From Promethearchaeota archaeon (GTDB taxonomy: Archaea; Asgardarchaeota; Lokiarchaeia; Sigyniarchaeales; SOKP01): a DNA stretch of 64,000 bases. The stretch lies in contig JALGVJ010000014.1 of assembly GCA_029838195.1 (NCBI GenBank), forward strand, positions 32,796 to 96,795, in the 5' to 3' direction. Below the pieces are notes generated by a model. The model ran no database searches. It worked only from the letters and a program-made list of their open reading frames with translations, and was not told the origin of the DNA. A program made the translations under genes and the position numbers. Positions 61,903-64,000 of the stretch are shown in pieces; positions within the stretch are counted from its first letter, which is position 1, and each line of letters opens with the position of its first letter.

Positions 61903-62337
61903 TTATATGTCAAATACAACTCTAATTTCCCAAATTTTGTCTTTTTTCTCAATTTTCATTAAGGAATAAGTAATAGCTTTCACTTCCGTGCCGATTTCAT
62001 GTTTTCTCTTGTCAAATTTTTCCCCTTTTAAGACGCTTGTTAATTCAAAAAAGTCATTGCCTTTAATCTCCGGAATTGTTATGTCGCTGAAGACTAATCC
62101 TTCTACATCGAAAATATAAAGGAGCTCGGATAAAAAATCAAACAGAAGGGCTTCTTTATCCTCTGCTTTAACATTTATTATTTTTTCTTCCCTTAGAGAG
62201 ATTTTTTTGAGATCTGGAGTTATGACCGTCATTAAGCTATAAGCGGCTTGGGCATAGACTTCTTCTAATGTGGGGGCCCAACATATCACTTGAACATCGG
62301 CAGTATGATCTTCAAAAATAAATCCTTTTTCCTTCAC
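61903..62337 (-). CDS. archease, RtcB activator
   Basis: The 144-residue protein begins with FEDHTADVQVIC (metal-binding Asp and His) and includes LLFDFLSELLYIFD near residue 85 and AITYSLMKIEKK near residue 120, characteristic of archease. It speeds RtcB guanylation and multiple turnover. It is convergent with rtcB with a 9-nt gap, a typical association. Confidence 0.92.
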   Translation of the reverse strand: MKEKGFIFEDHTADVQVICWAPTLEEVYAQAAYSLMTVITPDLKKISLREEKIINVKAEDKEALLFDFLSELLYIFDVEGLVFSDITIPEIKGNDFFELTSVLKGEKFDKRKHEIGTEVKAITYSLMKIEKKDKIWEIRVVFDI

Positions 62338-62421
62338 GTTTCCTCCCTTTTCATGGCGTCTTTTTTATGATTTTCATGCATTTCTTAGTAATTTAAAAGA
62401 ATTGAATCAAAATAAAAAGTA

Positions 62422-62904
62422 ATGTTTCGGACAATATCAGAAGATTTGTTTTTCATTCAAAAAATTTCTATTAAAAAAAAATATACCAATAAAGAATTAA
62501 AATATCATCATTATTTTCATTCGATTACTAAACTTTATCCGGTAAATGTAATCATCATTGATCCTTTCTTGTTCTTTTTCGTGCATAAACAGGATTATTT
62601 TAAAGCTAAATTATTCCTTAATGTCCTCAGGAAAAAATTTAACAAAAAAGTGATGATTGTTCGAAATGAAACAACCTTGATGAATTTACTTTATGAATTA
62701 TTTCCGGACACGTACATTCATGATCTTAGATTTAATAATGAAAACACGATTTCAGTATGCTTTTTAACATGGGAAGAGCGAGGGATTGCTTGTGGCACCA
62801 ATGGTGATTATATTAAAACGATCAATCAATTGCTTAAACATCATATTCATTTTGAAGAGCCCATCGGAGATCTCATCATTAAGTGCGAACTTGTAGATCT
62901 TTAA
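62422..62904 (+). CDS. NusA-like KH-domain protein
   Basis: The 160-residue protein resembles archaeal NusA-like proteins of two KH domains. The first (residues 55-95) has lost the GxxG motif (VNVIIIDPFLFFFVHKQDYF). The second (residues 105-150) keeps a form of it: ERGIACGTNGDYIK, with GTNG. The family binds RNA with transcription elongation complexes. Assignment is moderate because the first domain is divergent. Confidence 0.5.
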   Translation: MFRTISEDLFFIQKISIKKKYTNKELKYHHYFHSITKLYPVNVIIIDPFLFFFVHKQDYFKAKLFLNVLRKKFNKKVMIVRNETTLMNLLYELFPDTYIHDLRFNNENTISVCFLTWEERGIACGTNGDYIKTINQLLKHHIHFEEPIGDLIIKCELVDL

Positions 62905-62947
62905 AAAAATGATAGAATAAGGGGATATTTAAAAGATGCATTCAATT

Positions 62948-63721
62948 TTACCAAGGAACATCTTTCAAGTTTAAAAAATATGCGACAACATTAGATAAGA
63001 TGCTCACCGTGGGGGTGAGGATTATTAGAAATAAGATAATGTTGAGGTCTGGAAGGAGAAATAAAGAAGGAAAGAAAAGTTTTGGAATCATGACAAAGAG
63101 GAGGGCACAAATAACAAAATCTAACTGATCAATGATCCAGAACGGTTCTCCACTTTGAATATTGAATCTTCTTTTCAAAAACGAGCCCAAGAGGTCTCCG
63201 ATTGCCGCTCCATATGAACACAAAAAAATCCGAAGGATTAATCCTAAAAACCCCCACGGAAAAGGACCTCCAATAAAATAATATTCATAGTAATATAATT
63301 GATTATAGAGAACGTATGCTCCTGTTTCGATTCCTGTTAAAGGGATGAGCACGAGATAGGGCCAAATCCATAAAAATATTAAAGAGAGAATGATTGATAG
63401 TGGAATTCCAATAAATGCTGGGCCCTTTAGGAATCCATTCCATGTTTTATGATCGCCTAAAATTCGATGGCCGTCCCTTAGAATTCTACCTCCATCAATG
63501 GGTTTTCCACCACCTAAAAAAACCATTCCCGCATTGGAAATATAAGCGGGAAAGATTAAAATCAAACTAAATACAAAAATTGCAAGCCAATCATTAATAG
63601 AATAAAGTAATGAGATAATTAGAAAATCCAAAAATAGTAGGAACGTGCAAATAATTGCCAAAAGAAGTGTAATTCTTACATTTCTTTTTTTTAACGTTCC
63701 ATTGTTGTTGTTACTGATCAA
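62948..63721 (-). CDS. carS: CDP-archaeol synthase (CarS)
   Basis: The 257-residue protein has about six membrane helices and the conserved motif PIDGGRILRDGHRILGDHKT near residue 75, plus WNGFLKGP. The C-terminal cytoplasmic segment GSFLKRRFNIQSGEPFWIID is typical. It transfers CMP from CTP to unsaturated archaeol, making CDP-archaeol for polar lipid synthesis. The start is a TTG at 63721. The membrane is thus ether-linked archaeal lipid. Confidence 0.92.
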   Translation of the reverse strand: MISNNNNGTLKKRNVRITLLLAIICTFLLFLDFLIISLLYSINDWLAIFVFSLILIFPAYISNAGMVFLGGGKPIDGGRILRDGHRILGDHKTWNGFLKGPAFIGIPLSIILSLIFLWIWPYLVLIPLTGIETGAYVLYNQLYYYEYYFIGGPFPWGFLGLILRIFLCSYGAAIGDLLGSFLKRRFNIQSGEPFWIIDQLDFVICALLFVMIPKLFFPSLFLLPDLNIILFLIILTPTVSILSNVVAYFLNLKDVPW

Positions 63722-64000
63722 TTCATGTGTTCCCTAATTAATAATTTCAATAATAATTTTGTGTTAAAAGTATTTAAAACTTTAAATACTTTCATGTAGA
63801 ATACCCGAATTCTAATAAATTGTAAAGGAGATAAGTGAAATTTTCATTGAAATGTGCAAGTTAAATGGGTCTTTAAATTATTTTTAAGAGTATGTTTCAT
63901 AAATGTTAGTTTCTTATTGTAGTTTTTCCAACAAGGCGGGCGAGACTATCACGGGACATCCGAGACGATGCGATATTCTCATGCGAATATTTTCCAGAGT
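63722..64000. other. downstream region with a GC-rich end, possible ncRNA start
   Basis: The first 200 bases are AT-rich spacer. From about 63933 to the window end the sequence becomes GC-rich (GGCGGGCGAG, then a stem ATATTC/GAATAT around 63972-63990). It could be the 5' end of a structured RNA continuing beyond the window. I cannot match it to a tRNA, rRNA, SRP RNA or RNase P RNA. Confidence 0.25.

Noticed and set aside
1..64000. CRISPR arrays, insertion sequences, prophage
   Set aside because: No regularly spaced repeats, transposase or integrase reading frames were seen.

Overview
The window is AT-rich archaeal chromosome. Archaeal hallmarks include exosome Rrp4/Rrp41/Rrp42, the proteasome alpha subunit, SBDS, KEOPS subunits, GatDE, TFB, Nop5/fibrillarin, archaeal-type MAT, Pelota and CDP-archaeol synthase. 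An Elf1-like factor, a longin-like/winged-helix protein, a roadblock-like protein, a coiled-coil polyproline protein and many lineage-restricted coiled-coil proteins point to an Asgard archaeon (Promethearchaeota), probably near Lokiarchaeia. The exact class cannot be fixed from this sequence.

Layout. 0.1-2 kb: Sua5/YrdC, a THUMP protein and KEOPS Cgi121. 2-4.5 kb: an ECF transporter energizing module. 4.5-11 kb: the archaeal exosome superoperon on the minus strand (psmA, SBDS, rrp4, rrp41, rrp42, eL43, pcc1, prefoldin beta, DHH phosphoesterase). 11-14.3 kb: roadblock-like protein, a DUF2110-like protein, a JAMM protein and four tRNA genes, all interrupted by introns. 14.6-18.6 kb: two convergent paralogues of unusual architecture (ribbon-helix-helix, histidine-kinase dimerization-like helices, receiver), about 1 kb without genes, and TFB. 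19-23 kb: an orphan uL2 gene and gatD-gatE. 23-25.5 kb: a tandem pair of RHH paralogues. 25.9-35 kb: elp3, pyrK-pyrD, nop5-flpA, rnhB, an HTH regulator and MAT. 35-39.7 kb: small zinc ribbons, two AN1-zinc-finger membrane protease-like proteins, HypB and an Lsm protein. 39.8-48.7 kb: an eight-gene minus-strand operon around an AAA+ ATPase and SMC-like coiled coils. 48.9-64 kb: Elf1, coiled-coil proteins, Pelota, two radical SAM proteins, a longin-like protein, RtcB and archease, a NusA-like KH protein and CarS.

The strongest unusual signal is splicing outside its usual place. elp3 and rnhB are each broken within a conserved motif by a 31- or 30-nt insert that forms a bulge-helix-bulge (BHB) structure. 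Cutting at the BHB bulges restores the exact conserved protein sequence (DKIEL in Elp3, DEAGRG in RNase HII). Of the four tRNAs, one has a T-loop intron (59/60) and one an intron at 33/34, both with clean BHB motifs. Together these predict a broad-specificity tRNA-splicing endonuclease acting on mRNAs as well. The RtcB ligase and archease lie in the same window.

The second candidate novel system is the eight-gene operon at 39.8-48.7 kb: AAA+ ATPase, a coiled-coil protein with a degenerate SMC-like C-terminus, a winged-helix protein, a duplicated zinc-ribbon protein and several all-helical proteins. I cannot assign it to a known pathway.
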